64,000 bases of DNA from Asaia sp. W19 (GTDB taxonomy: Bacteria > Pseudomonadota > Alphaproteobacteria > Acetobacterales > Acetobacteraceae), in the NCBI RefSeq assembly GCF_003994335.1, contig NZ_PNQZ01000061.1, forward strand, positions 124,001 through 188,000, read 5' to 3'. Positions within the stretch are counted from its first letter, which is position 1; each line of letters begins with the position of its first letter. The notes below the pieces were generated by a model. The model was not told where the DNA came from, did no database searches, and worked only from the letters and a program-made list of their open reading frames with translations. This document shows positions 8,780 to 18,478 of this stretch, piece by piece. The position numbers and the translations under genes were made by a program.

Positions 8780-9165
8780 TAATTGCTTCACGGCGCTCGC
8801 CGGGGCGGATAGTGCCGTCCCGGTAGCGAGGTTGGCTGGAGCAGTATGCCAAAGCTGTCTCTGTAGTACGGCCCTCACGGCCTGAGGCGTCCACCCGATT
8901 TACTATCCCGAGGGAGGCGATCGGATCGGAATTCTCCCCGAAAACAGGCCTGAAACCGAGGTTTGTGTTGACAAGCACCCCGCTGCGGGTGTCTGACGTC
9001 AGCCAGCGTAATGTCCCCTGCGCGCGCCCGCTTCCGGATACTGGTCGGGTCGGTTCTCATCGAAGGCTCATGGGTGGACCAGGATCATGAGCACGTCGTC
9101 CGGGCAAGATGCCGGGCGCAGACATTGGCTCGATCATCACGATCGGCCCAGGATTACGAAAACAC
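8780..9165 (+). other. cmk-rpsA spacer and probable rpsA leader
   Basis: No convincing gene is present; short frames here lack a ribosome site and recognisable content. TTGACA at 8968-8973 is a perfect -35 hexamer, but no good -10 follows at 16-18 nt. Just after it, CACCC (8976-8980) can pair with GGGTG (8987-8991). The space between here and rpsA (from about 9000) may be the rpsA 5' leader, where ribosomal protein S1 is autoregulated in other bacteria. No known leader motif was recognised. Confidence 0.4.
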
Positions 9166-10860
9166 ATGGCTTCAGCCACCAACACCGTCGAAGACTTCGC
9201 AGCTCTTCTTGACGAGACCCTCGGCCAGGACACGGGCTTTGACGGCTCCGTCGTTACCGGTCGCGTCATCCGTCTGACGGATGAATATGCGATCGTCGAT
9301 GTCGGCCTCAAGAGCGAAGGCCGCGTTTCGCTCAAGGAATTCGGACCGCCGGGCGTTGCGCCTGACGTGCGTCCGGGCGACGTGATCGAACTCTATGTCG
9401 AGCGCTACGAAGACCGTGACGGCTCCATCGTGCTGTCGCGCGAGAAGGCTCGTCGTGAAGAGGCCTGGACCTCGCTCGAGCGTGCATTCGCCAACAACCA
9501 GCGCGTCAACGGCACGATCTATGGTCGCGTCAAGGGCGGCTTCACGGTTGATCTGGGCGGCGCCATGGCGTTCCTTCCGGGCAGCCAGGTCGATATCCGC
9601 CCGGTGCGCGATGTCGCTCCGCTCATGGGTCAGCCCCAGCCTTTCCAGATCCTCAAGATGGATCGCGCCCGTGGCAACATCGTTGTCTCGCGTCGTGCCG
9701 TTCTTGAAGAGACCCGTGCAGAGCAGCGCTCCGAGCTGATCCAGGGCCTGAAGGAAGGCATGATCCTCGACGGCGTGGTCAAGAACATCACCGATTATGG
9801 TGCGTTCGTTGATCTCGGCGGCGTTGACGGCCTTCTGCATGTCACCGACATTGCCTGGAAGCGCATCAACCACCCGTCCGAAGCGCTGCAGATCGGCATG
9901 CCGGTTCGCGTTCAGGTCATCCGCTTCAACTCCGACACGCAGCGCATCTCGCTGGGCATGAAGCAGCTTGAGGCTGATCCGTGGGAGAACGTGGCGATCA
10001 AGTATCCGCCGGGTGCTCGTTACTCGGGTCGCGTCACGAACATCACCGATTACGGTGCATTCGTTGAGCTCGAGCCGGGCGTCGAAGGTCTGGTGCACGT
10101 TTCCGAGATGTCCTGGACGAAGAAGAACGTCCATCCGGGCAAGCTTGTCGCGACCTCGCAGGAAGTCGACGTCATGGTTCTCGACGTGGACAGCGCCAAG
10201 CGTCGTATCTCGCTCGGCCTGAAGCAGGTTCAGCGCAACCCGTGGGAGCAGTTCGCCGAAGAGCACAAGGTCGGTTCGACCATCGAAGGCGAAATCCGCA
10301 ACATCACCGAATTCGGTCTCTTCGTGGGTCTCTCTGCCGATATCGACGGCATGGTGCACATGTCCGATCTTTCCTGGGACGAAGCCGGCGAAGCTGCCAT
10401 GGCGAAGTTCGAGAAGGGTCAGGTCGTTCAGGCCAAGGTCCTCGACGTGGATCCCGAGAAGGAGCGCATCTCGCTCGGTATCAAGCAGCTCCAGGAAGAC
10501 CCTGCAGCCGACACGCTGTCGCGCGTCCACAAGGGCGATATCGTAACCTGCGTTGTCACCTCTGTTCAGACCAACGGTATCGAAGTGAAGGTGGACGACG
10601 TCCTGACCGGCTTCATCCGTCGCGCCGAACTGGCTCGTGACAAGGCCGAGCAGCGCCCCGAGCGCTTCGCGGTTGGCGAGAAGGTCGATGCGAAGGTCGT
10701 GTCTGTCGACCGTGCCTCGCGCAAGCTGGCCCTGACCATCCGTGGCCGTGAGGTCGAGGAAGACAAGGCAGCGATCAACGAGTATGGCTCGTCCGATAGC
10801 GGCGCATCGCTTGGCGATATCCTCGGTGCAGCGATCCGTCGCCGCAATACCGAAGTGTAA
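9166..10860 (+). CDS. rpsA: 30S ribosomal protein S1
   Basis: mRNA-binding ribosomal protein that helps load structured messages. From ATG 9166 the protein has 564 residues and six S1 (OB-fold) repeats at roughly residues 27-92, 113-177, 197-265, 284-352, 370-440 and 458-525. The middle repeats share the near-identical ITDYGAFV(D/E)L and (R/K)RISLG(M/L)KQ motifs. An upstream in-frame ATG (9109) exists, but MASATNTVEDFAALLDE matches the usual S1 start and AGGA lies about 10 nt ahead. It is followed by a strong terminator. Confidence 0.97.
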   Translation: MASATNTVEDFAALLDETLGQDTGFDGSVVTGRVIRLTDEYAIVDVGLKSEGRVSLKEFGPPGVAPDVRPGDVIELYVERYEDRDGSIVLSREKARREEAWTSLERAFANNQRVNGTIYGRVKGGFTVDLGGAMAFLPGSQVDIRPVRDVAPLMGQPQPFQILKMDRARGNIVVSRRAVLEETRAEQRSELIQGLKEGMILDGVVKNITDYGAFVDLGGVDGLLHVTDIAWKRINHPSEALQIGMPVRVQVIRFNSDTQRISLGMKQLEADPWENVAIKYPPGARYSGRVTNITDYGAFVELEPGVEGLVHVSEMSWTKKNVHPGKLVATSQEVDVMVLDVDSAKRRISLGLKQVQRNPWEQFAEEHKVGSTIEGEIRNITEFGLFVGLSADIDGMVHMSDLSWDEAGEAAMAKFEKGQVVQAKVLDVDPEKERISLGIKQLQEDPAADTLSRVHKGDIVTCVVTSVQTNGIEVKVDDVLTGFIRRAELARDKAEQRPERFAVGEKVDAKVVSVDRASRKLALTIRGREVEEDKAAINEYGSSDSGASLGDILGAAIRRRNTEV

Positions 10861-10888
10861 TCGACAGTTAATCTGTTGAAACACTATG

Positions 10889-10920
10889 AAAGGGCTGCCT
10901 CGGCAGCCCTTTTATTTTTT
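10889..10920 (+). terminator. rho-independent terminator after rpsA
   Basis: AAGGGCTGCC (10890-10899) pairs perfectly with GGCAGCCCTT (10902-10911) around a two-base turn, followed by TTATTTTTT. It lies 30 nt after the rpsA stop and closes the aroA-cmk-rpsA unit. Confidence 0.95.
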
Positions 10921-11058
10921 GTGTTCGGTTTGACACGCTACATCATCTGAAAACAGCCTCACGAAGACTTTTAGGTTTCCCGCATTTGGGTTAAAGCCAA
11001 GGTAATCGACGGGTCCGGTCACGCCGGTCAGTCACTGAAATCGGCAGGCGGGGTCTAC

Positions 11059-14000
11059 ATGGCTGTTATTTACAATACGAACTACACCCATAACCCCAAT
11101 TCCTATCTGACCCTGGCGGTCGAGAGAGCCGCACGTACCCTGTTCGGCGCCGAACAGATTGTTCTGGCCGATAACATGACCCTGGCGGCGGCAGCGGCTT
11201 CAGGTGAGCATGACACGCTGATCTGCATCGATGGACAGCGCATCAATACCCAGCTCATGCGGCGTATCCGCCCGGCCTTCAAGACGATGATCCTCTGGAC
11301 ATTCGAAGATCCCTTCATGCGGGATTTCAATGTCGAGAACTCCCATCTCTTCGATTACGTCTTTACCAACGACCCGTCCTGTGCCGATCATTATAAGGGC
11401 AAGGGGCATTATCTGCCCCTGGGGGCAAGCCTTTCCATCCACGAGCGCGAGATCAAGCCTGCCGAGGCGCTGGATTACGACATCTTCTTTGCTGGAACGA
11501 TGTGGCCCAATCGCGTCGAGACCCTGCGCCGCATCATCGCCGCCTTTCCTCAGGCGCGTCTCAAGCTGATCTGTCCGGGCAATGAATATCTGCCGCCTCT
11601 TCCCGCAGATCTGGCGGAGCTGGCGATCCAGCGCCCGGTCAGCCACGAGGCATTCATCGATTTTGCCAATGCGAGCGCGGTCACCCTTACCATGTTCCGC
11701 GACTATGCGAGCCATGGTGATGTCAGCCAGGCAACCGCTCCTGGACCGCGTTTCTATGAGCTGGCCCTCGCCGGTGCTGCCCAGGTGGTCGAAGCACCCG
11801 AGAGCATGGACACCAAATATTTCGCCGAGGTTGGCGGGACTTTTCTGGCACGTGATATCGATGGCGTGGTCAGTGCCGTCGCGGCTTTGCTGAATGATCG
11901 CAATCTGCGTCGCGAGGCCGCCTCTGCCGCCCAGAAATCCGTGCTCGAGGGCCATCTTTACGAGCATCGCCTGCGCCGGATTGCCGAGGTAACCCAGGCC
12001 AATTTCGGTCGTACCCTGCCTGGAGCGGCCATTGCGCCGCGCCGCCGTCGTCTGCGTGTGCTGATGTGCACCCACTCCACCATTCATGAAGCCGCATGGG
12101 GTGGTGTCGAGGTCTATCAGCAGACGCTGTGTTCCATGCTCGGGCGCGAGATCGAATTTTTCTACTGGCTGCGTCGTGGAACCCATTGCCGTCTGACAAC
12201 CGCCAATGGTCAGGAGGTCGAACGTTACGATGTGCCTGAAGTCGGCTGGATGGACGCCATGTGCGATGGTCCGGAAGAGATGGCGTTCTCAAACGCTATC
12301 AGCCAGTACAATTTCGATATCGTCCACTTCCAGCATCTCGGCCATCATGCTCTGTCGCTACCGATCATCGCCAAGGCCTGCGGGGCCGGGGTGGTGTTCT
12401 CGGCACATGATTTCTGGCTGATCTCCTCGCGCTACAACCTCCTCAACCAGGATCTTCGTTATATCGAGGATGAAGTGAAATCGGTCGTTGCGAGCGACAT
12501 CATTCTGAAGGTCGCCGAGAATATCGAATATGGCGGCGAACAGACGCGACGCGCCTTCATCGCGAAGATGCTTCATTCGGTCGATCTGATCCTGTTCGGG
12601 ACCAAGCATTCGCGCAACCTGACCCATGAGATCTATCCGATCCTGGATCAGAAGAGCAGCCTCATCCTCGGCATTCCTTCGCCCGAGAACACGATTCCCA
12701 TCGTGCCCAAGGCCTATGAGCCGCTGGGCGAGCGACCGCTCAAGGTCGCGATCGTAGGTAACTTCCTGCGTACCAAGGGCGCGGATACGATTCTGAACCT
12801 GATCGAGATCGCCCATCCCGATCATTTCGAATTCCATATTTTCGGCTATATCCACCCTGAATATGACGCGGTGATCAATGGAAAGCCGCGCCCGAACGTG
12901 AAGGTTTACGGGCGGTACACCGCCGGGGACATCGCCGCGCTGCAGGTGGCAGACGTTGCGCTCAACCTGTCGATCTGGCCCGAGACCTATTGCATCTCCC
13001 TCTCCGAGGCCTGGCAGAACGGGCTTATCCCCATCGTCACCGATGTCGGCGCGCTGGGTGATCGCGTCGAGGATGGGGTGAACGGCTTCAAGGTGCCTAT
13101 CGGGCGCGCCAATATGGTGCTCGAGCGCCTGGAACTGCTGCGTTCCTCCGAGGTCATTCGGCGCAAGATCATGGGCGCTATCAGCCCCGCGCTCTGGACC
13201 CAGGCTGAAACCTACGCGAACGACATGCGCGAGGTGTATCAGCAGGCGGCTCCCGTACGTGAACTTGGCACGGCCGAGATGCAGATCGATGCCGGTCAGG
13301 TACACCTGCTCCCGCATGCGTCCTGGCGTCATCAGGCGCCGCCGCGCCATATTTTCGATCCGCCGACGATTCGCGATCTGACGGTTGAACTGCCAGAGCC
13401 CGTGACGGACTGGTTCTCGATCCAGGGAGCCGAATACTACATCGACGATGTCTGTAATTTCGTCCTTGCCGAAAACGAGCCCGAAGATTTCCCCGGTGCC
13501 TACGAGTTCCATATCCGAGGCTGGCATGTCCTGCCGGGCGTGAGCTCGGCCGGCTCGATGTATGCGGTGCTGATCGGCGACGAAACGACGCCAATGATCT
13601 TCCTGCCCTGCATTCGTGAGGCGCGCGGCGACGTTGTGTCGATCTACCCCAATGCACCTCGCCGCTCGGGCTTTGCCGGTCAGGCGGCCCTGCGTGGTAA
13701 ATGGTGTGAGGGCGTGTTCCGCGTTGCCCTGGTCAACATCGTCAACGGTGCCGGTGCCTTTATGGTCACCTCCGCCGAGATCACGGTCAAGGATGGGAAG
13801 ATCAGCGAACTGCGGATCGAGCGCCCATCGAATGATCAGATCATGCTTGATTTCGCGCGTGTTTCCCATGCGGATGGGAATTTGCGTGGTATCAAGCTCA
13901 GTGCCTTGCAACGCCGCAGCGGTTTCCACCCCGCCGCTACGGATTTCCAGCATTATATCGACTCACTGAGCGGATTGATCGGTGATCCGGCACCGCTGCT

Positions 14001-14415
14001 GACCGATGATGCCAATCTGTTCATTCGTGGCTGGGGCTTCCTGCGTCAGCTGCAACGGGCTGGGACGATGTCGGTGGCTCTGGTGGGCGGTCATCGGGGC
14101 GGGGTATTCTTCTTCGCGCTCAATCGCTTCCTGCGTCACGACGTGAAGACGATCTTCGATGATGCACCGCTCTGCGTCGGCTTCGAGGGCTGGCTCTCTC
14201 TGGCATCGGGCTATGCCGATGACATGGATGGCCCCTACAGGCTCTGCCTCGTCAACGCGGTGGGTGAGCAGATCGGCATCAAGACGCTGGATATCGTCGT
14301 TACGGTCACGGGCGGGATCATTGCCTCGGTAGCCCATGCCGAGGTGACGGACGCGATCGTGCACGAGGTCAATCAGATGATCGAAGCGAGTCTCGTGCCC
14401 GAACTGGCCCTCTGA
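11059..14415 (+). CDS. bifunctional glycosyltransferase (CgeB-like + GT4) with duplicated C-terminal domain
   Basis: A 1118-residue cytoplasmic protein with two putative transferase modules. Residues 1-~320 resemble CgeB/Glyco_trans_1_2 proteins (TMILWTFEDPF, YDIFFAGTMWPNR, TAPGPRFYELALAGA). Residues ~330-730 form a GT4 GT-B module (VLMCTHSTIHEAAWGGVEVY; VGNFLRTKGAD; NLSIWPETYCISLSEAWQNGLIPI with the family's ExxxxGL-type nucleotide-sugar motif). The last ~300 residues hold two related copies (about 817-913 and 987-1086) sharing the pattern FxIRGWxxL, AGxM, GFxG and RxxLVN, with an ITV/VTV strand at the end. It heads a three-gene cluster for a surface glycan. The product is unknown. Confidence 0.8.
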   Translation: MAVIYNTNYTHNPNSYLTLAVERAARTLFGAEQIVLADNMTLAAAAASGEHDTLICIDGQRINTQLMRRIRPAFKTMILWTFEDPFMRDFNVENSHLFDYVFTNDPSCADHYKGKGHYLPLGASLSIHEREIKPAEALDYDIFFAGTMWPNRVETLRRIIAAFPQARLKLICPGNEYLPPLPADLAELAIQRPVSHEAFIDFANASAVTLTMFRDYASHGDVSQATAPGPRFYELALAGAAQVVEAPESMDTKYFAEVGGTFLARDIDGVVSAVAALLNDRNLRREAASAAQKSVLEGHLYEHRLRRIAEVTQANFGRTLPGAAIAPRRRRLRVLMCTHSTIHEAAWGGVEVYQQTLCSMLGREIEFFYWLRRGTHCRLTTANGQEVERYDVPEVGWMDAMCDGPEEMAFSNAISQYNFDIVHFQHLGHHALSLPIIAKACGAGVVFSAHDFWLISSRYNLLNQDLRYIEDEVKSVVASDIILKVAENIEYGGEQTRRAFIAKMLHSVDLILFGTKHSRNLTHEIYPILDQKSSLILGIPSPENTIPIVPKAYEPLGERPLKVAIVGNFLRTKGADTILNLIEIAHPDHFEFHIFGYIHPEYDAVINGKPRPNVKVYGRYTAGDIAALQVADVALNLSIWPETYCISLSEAWQNGLIPIVTDVGALGDRVEDGVNGFKVPIGRANMVLERLELLRSSEVIRRKIMGAISPALWTQAETYANDMREVYQQAAPVRELGTAEMQIDAGQVHLLPHASWRHQAPPRHIFDPPTIRDLTVELPEPVTDWFSIQGAEYYIDDVCNFVLAENEPEDFPGAYEFHIRGWHVLPGVSSAGSMYAVLIGDETTPMIFLPCIREARGDVVSIYPNAPRRSGFAGQAALRGKWCEGVFRVALVNIVNGAGAFMVTSAEITVKDGKISELRIERPSNDQIMLDFARVSHADGNLRGIKLSALQRRSGFHPAATDFQHYIDSLSGLIGDPAPLLTDDANLFIRGWGFLRQLQRAGTMSVALVGGHRGGVFFFALNRFLRHDVKTIFDDAPLCVGFEGWLSLASGYADDMDGPYRLCLVNAVGEQIGIKTLDIVVTVTGGIIASVAHAEVTDAIVHEVNQMIEASLVPELAL

Positions 14416-14435
14416 ACAGGACGCGGAACCGTCTG

Positions 14436-17405
14436 ATGCAGTATGAGCGCAAACCAAAATGGCGGGTCATCGATGAGGAGTGGTACCTGCGCGAGAACCC
14501 GAAGGCGGTTGACGAGATCGATGCCAACGGGTTGCGCGGGGCCGAGGAGCATTATGAGACGATCGGCAAGTCTTATGGATTGTCGCCGAACCGCTACTTC
14601 GACGAGACGTGGTACAGACAGGCCTATCCCGAGATCTACGCGCAGATCTGCCGCGGAGAGATCGCGTCCGGTTTCGATCACTACTGCAGGAAGGGTTTTG
14701 CAACTCATGCGCCTCACTGGCTGTTCTCGGAGGATTATTACCGGTTCCATCACGCGACGCCGGTCATCGCTGCGGTCGCCAATGGGCTTTATGTGAATGG
14801 CTACGACCATTTCCTGGAAACGGGCGATGCTGACGGACTGAGCGGTCACTGGTTTCTGGACTCGGGCAGCTTTGCCGCGATCGGTGAGGCGGAGCCGAGT
14901 GCATTGCTGGGGGGGCATGGTGCGTTTGACACGCTGATCGTGCATCATCCGGAACTTGCAGATCAGTTCCGCCTGTCGTGGTACTTCGACCCGATCTGGT
15001 ATGGGCAAACCTATCCCGAGGCGGTTCATGAGGTGGCAGCCGGGCGATATAAGTCACTCTTGCACCATTATCTTGCGAACCAGACCCCCCGTCAGTTCAG
15101 TCCGCAATCCTATTTTGACGAGCAGTACTACTGTCGGATCAATGTGGATGTGCTTCCGAGCATCGAAAACGGCACGTTCCGCAACGGCTACGACCATTTC
15201 CTGCGCAATGGCGTTTCCGAGGGGCGCAATCCCATCGACGGGATCGAGCTCAAGGTTGTCACGAACCGCCCCCATATCCGCGCGCTGATCGCTGCGGGCG
15301 TCCATAACGACACTTTTGCCTGCTGGGTCGCGCAGCGGGTGAGATACGGCACCAGCATCGATCTGCCTCCCCCAGATGAGGCGCAGACCCGGCTTCATTT
15401 CGAGGCGGAGGCGCGTATCCTGCTCCGGGCAATGGGGCAGGCCAATCGTCCGGATTTCACCTATGGTGGCGAGCCCGAGCTCTCGGTCATCGTAGTGCTG
15501 CATAACAAATTCACGCTGACGATGCAGGCCCTGGCCTCGCTACGGGCCAATTACCCGGGCGCGATACAGCTCATTCTGGTAGACTCCGCCTCGACGGACG
15601 AGACCATCCGGATTGAGCAACATGTGCTTGGTGCCGAGATCCTGCGCTATCGTTATAATATCGGCTATCTTGATGGCTGCAACGCGGCCCTCGAACGCGT
15701 GCGTGCGCCCCATCTGCTCTACCTCAATAATGATTTGCGCCTTTTTCCGAACGCGATCCGCAATGCCTTGTCGCGGCTTCAGGCTGCTGAGGATATTGCT
15801 GCGGTCGGGGCGAAGCTGGTGCGCAGCAACATGAAGCTGCAGGAGGCGGGGTCGATCGTCTGGCGTGGCGGCGCGACCTATGGCTATCGCCGTGATGACG
15901 ATCCCAATATTGCCGAAGCGAATTTTGTCAGGGACGTGGATTACTGCTCCGCCGCGTTTCTGCTCGTACGGAGTGGTATCGCGCGGGCTCTGGGCGGGTA
16001 TGACCCGATCTATCGACCGGCCTATTTCGAGGATACGGATTTCTGCCTGCGGATCACGCGCTCGGGGCAGCGTATCGTCTATGATCCGACGGTCATGGTC
16101 GAGCATCTCGAATTCGGCAGTTCCGGGACAGCTGGCTCTCACGCACAGATGCAGATCAATCATCGCATCTTCGGGCGGCAGCATCAGGATTATCTGCGGC
16201 ACAAACTTCCGGCCCATCTGAGCAATGCCGTCCTTGCACGCTCGCCGCGCAGCACGCGTCGTAAGATCCTGTTCATAGAAGATCGCATCCCGTTGCGGTC
16301 GCTCGGTTCAGGTTATGTGCGTTCCAACGATCTTGTCTGGGCGATGAGCGCGCTCGGCTATCAGGTTACCGTTTTTCCTGTCCTCCCGCGTGCTGTCACC
16401 TATAACGATCTTGCTTCGGATTTCCCCGACGATGTCGAGGTCATGGCACAGAGCGATCTGGCTGATCTTGCCGGCTTCATCGAGGAGCGCGCTGGATATT
16501 ATGATCTGGTCTGGATCGGGCGCACGCATAACCTGATACGCCTGCTGCCGGTGCTCTCCGAGTTGGGCCGTCATCTCCCCACTGGCAGCATCATTCTGGA
16601 CACCGAGGTCGTTGCAGCGCCGAGGACGATCGAGAAGGCGCGGTTTCACCCACCGAAGGAGGCGCTTCCGTCTCTGGATGAGATGGTGTTGCGCGAGCTC
16701 GAGGCGGCTCATTACTGTCAGCAGATCATTGCGGTGTCTGCACATGATGCCGGGCTCATACGTGGCGCCGGCTATGGCAATGTCAGCATACTCGGCCATT
16801 CCATGCCCTTGCGCCCCGATGCGGCCTCTTTTCATGAGCGCAAAGATTTCCTGTTCGTGGGTGCGCTGCATGAGCGCGATGCGCCGAATTTCGATAGCCT
16901 CATCTGGCTCATCGAGGATGTATTGCCCGAGCTGGACGAGCATCTCCCCGAGGATGTGAAACTGACCGTCGCGGGATATGTTCACCCAGCTGTGGATACG
17001 ACGTTGTTACGGGCGTCGAAGCGCGTGAACTGGCTGGGACCGGTCGAGGACCTTTCGGCCCTTTATGCCACGCATCGCATCTTTGTGGCGCCGACGCGCT
17101 ATGCGAGCGGTCTGCCCTACAAGGTTCATGAGGCCGCGTCATTCGGCCTGCCGGTGGTCGCGACGCGGCTCTTGGCTACGCAGATGGCCTGGCGCGACGG
17201 TGCAGAGATCGTCAGTGTCTCGAGTGAGGATCCGATCGCTTTCGCATTTGCGATGGCCGAACTCTACGAGAACGAAGAAAAATGGAAGATGATTCGCAGC
17301 GGCGTCTTGCACGCGGTGGAGCGCGACTGCGATCCTGCGCGGTTCAGGACAGCGCTGGGAGCGATTGTTGAAGCCAGCATTGAGCATGCCGGCGGCCATG
17401 TCTGA
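14436..17405 (+). CDS. bifunctional glycosyltransferase (GT2 + GT4) with N-terminal repeats
   Basis: A 989-residue protein. The N-terminal ~265 residues contain about five degenerate 35-40-residue repeats (starting near 14, 54, 98, 183 and 226) of the form FDxxWYxxxYP...G...DHYxxxG...P, as seen in other large rhamnan/O-antigen transferases. A GT2 domain spans 348-~580 (LSVIVVLHNK, LVDSASTDET, YLNNDLRLFP with metal motif NND 431-433, and FEDTDFCLR). A GT4-like domain spans ~610-980 (ILFIEDRIPLRSLGSGYVRS; FVGALHERDAPNFDSL; VAPTRYASGLPYKVHEAASFGLPVV). It starts 20 nt after the previous gene, so the two are probably co-transcribed. No membrane segment is seen. Confidence 0.82.
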   Translation: MQYERKPKWRVIDEEWYLRENPKAVDEIDANGLRGAEEHYETIGKSYGLSPNRYFDETWYRQAYPEIYAQICRGEIASGFDHYCRKGFATHAPHWLFSEDYYRFHHATPVIAAVANGLYVNGYDHFLETGDADGLSGHWFLDSGSFAAIGEAEPSALLGGHGAFDTLIVHHPELADQFRLSWYFDPIWYGQTYPEAVHEVAAGRYKSLLHHYLANQTPRQFSPQSYFDEQYYCRINVDVLPSIENGTFRNGYDHFLRNGVSEGRNPIDGIELKVVTNRPHIRALIAAGVHNDTFACWVAQRVRYGTSIDLPPPDEAQTRLHFEAEARILLRAMGQANRPDFTYGGEPELSVIVVLHNKFTLTMQALASLRANYPGAIQLILVDSASTDETIRIEQHVLGAEILRYRYNIGYLDGCNAALERVRAPHLLYLNNDLRLFPNAIRNALSRLQAAEDIAAVGAKLVRSNMKLQEAGSIVWRGGATYGYRRDDDPNIAEANFVRDVDYCSAAFLLVRSGIARALGGYDPIYRPAYFEDTDFCLRITRSGQRIVYDPTVMVEHLEFGSSGTAGSHAQMQINHRIFGRQHQDYLRHKLPAHLSNAVLARSPRSTRRKILFIEDRIPLRSLGSGYVRSNDLVWAMSALGYQVTVFPVLPRAVTYNDLASDFPDDVEVMAQSDLADLAGFIEERAGYYDLVWIGRTHNLIRLLPVLSELGRHLPTGSIILDTEVVAAPRTIEKARFHPPKEALPSLDEMVLRELEAAHYCQQIIAVSAHDAGLIRGAGYGNVSILGHSMPLRPDAASFHERKDFLFVGALHERDAPNFDSLIWLIEDVLPELDEHLPEDVKLTVAGYVHPAVDTTLLRASKRVNWLGPVEDLSALYATHRIFVAPTRYASGLPYKVHEAASFGLPVVATRLLATQMAWRDGAEIVSVSSEDPIAFAFAMAELYENEEKWKMIRSGVLHAVERDCDPARFRTALGAIVEASIEHAGGHV

Positions 17406-17464
17406 GACAGGATCAATAGTGCGAATGCCGCTATCGGTCGGAATGAAGAACGGATTGAGAATTC

Positions 17465-18478
17465 ATGTCAGCAGTTAAGAAAACCAGAGAAACGCAGGCT
17501 GCTGGCAGGACGCAGCGTGTGCTCGTGTGCAGTGGCGGTCGCTACGAGTCCCAGGCCAACGCTCAGATTCGTGAGTCGATCATGGATGGCTGGGCGGAAT
17601 GCTTCGGCGATGAGAACGTGATTGCCGTGCATATCAGCGGTGCCGCAGCCTCGATCGAGCGCCTGCAACCGACGATCGTCTTCGCTATCGGCTCCTATCT
17701 CCCGGAGAGCACCTATTTTGGGGAGGTATGCCGTGAGGCAAAGAAGATCGGTGCCATTACCGTTTTCTGGGCTACAGAAGATCCCTATGAGCAGGATGCG
17801 AATTACCGCATCACCGATGATTTCGATGTGGTGTTCTCCTGCGATCGCTGGGGCCATAATTTCTACCAGCGCGAGCGCGTCTATCATCTGCCTCTTGCGG
17901 CGAGCCGAAAGCTGCATTACGCGCCGATCGAGGCTGAGGTAGAGAAATCGATCGACGTCTTGTTCTGTGGCGTGGCGTTCACGAGCCGCAAGGATATCGT
18001 GCGCAACCTGATGCCGACACTGCGCAACCTGAACGTCAAGATCATCGGTCCGGGCTGGGGTGAGTTTGGTATCGGCTTTTCCGATGCGCGTATCGAGAAA
18101 GCTCAGCTGATCGAACTCTACCGCCGCTCCAAGCTCGTTCTGAATCTTGGCCGCTCGCTTCATTTCGAGAACAAGCGCTTCATGATCGCTCCCTCCACGC
18201 CGGGGCCGCGCACGTTTGAGGCGGCAGCAGCGGGGGCGTTCCAGGTCTTCCATGAAGACACGTACGAACTGCGCCGCTATTTCACGGCTGAAGAGATCCC
18301 GACTTTCTCGAACAAGATCGATTTTGACCGTCTCGTGGCGCGCTATATCGACGATACGCCGCTCTGCATCGAAATGGCCCGTCGCGCTCAGGAGCGGACC
18401 ATGAGCGAGCATACCTACGGCCACCGTATCCGTGCGGCCATCGAGGTTCTGAAGCGTGAGGGGTTCCTCGAGGTCTGA
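17465..18478 (+). CDS. CgeB family glycosyltransferase
   Basis: A 337-residue protein of the CgeB/Glyco_trans_1_2 type and a relative of the first module of the 1118-residue protein two genes upstream. Shared features are the VFWATEDPYEQD motif (TMILWTFEDPF in the paralogue), IDVLFCGVAFTSRKDIVRNL and STPGPRFEAAAAGAFQV-like text near residues 242-260 (here TPGPRTFEAAAAGAF). It starts 59 nt after the GT2/GT4 gene and probably ends the operon. The sugar is unknown. The paralogy suggests a module that exists both free-standing and fused within the same locus. Confidence 0.78.
   Translation: MSAVKKTRETQAAGRTQRVLVCSGGRYESQANAQIRESIMDGWAECFGDENVIAVHISGAAASIERLQPTIVFAIGSYLPESTYFGEVCREAKKIGAITVFWATEDPYEQDANYRITDDFDVVFSCDRWGHNFYQRERVYHLPLAASRKLHYAPIEAEVEKSIDVLFCGVAFTSRKDIVRNLMPTLRNLNVKIIGPGWGEFGIGFSDARIEKAQLIELYRRSKLVLNLGRSLHFENKRFMIAPSTPGPRTFEAAAAGAFQVFHEDTYELRRYFTAEEIPTFSNKIDFDRLVARYIDDTPLCIEMARRAQERTMSEHTYGHRIRAAIEVLKREGFLEV

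Noticed and set aside
8757..8978. 73-codon minus-strand frame in the cmk-rpsA spacer
   Set aside because: Overlaps the end of cmk, has no ribosome site and no recognisable content.
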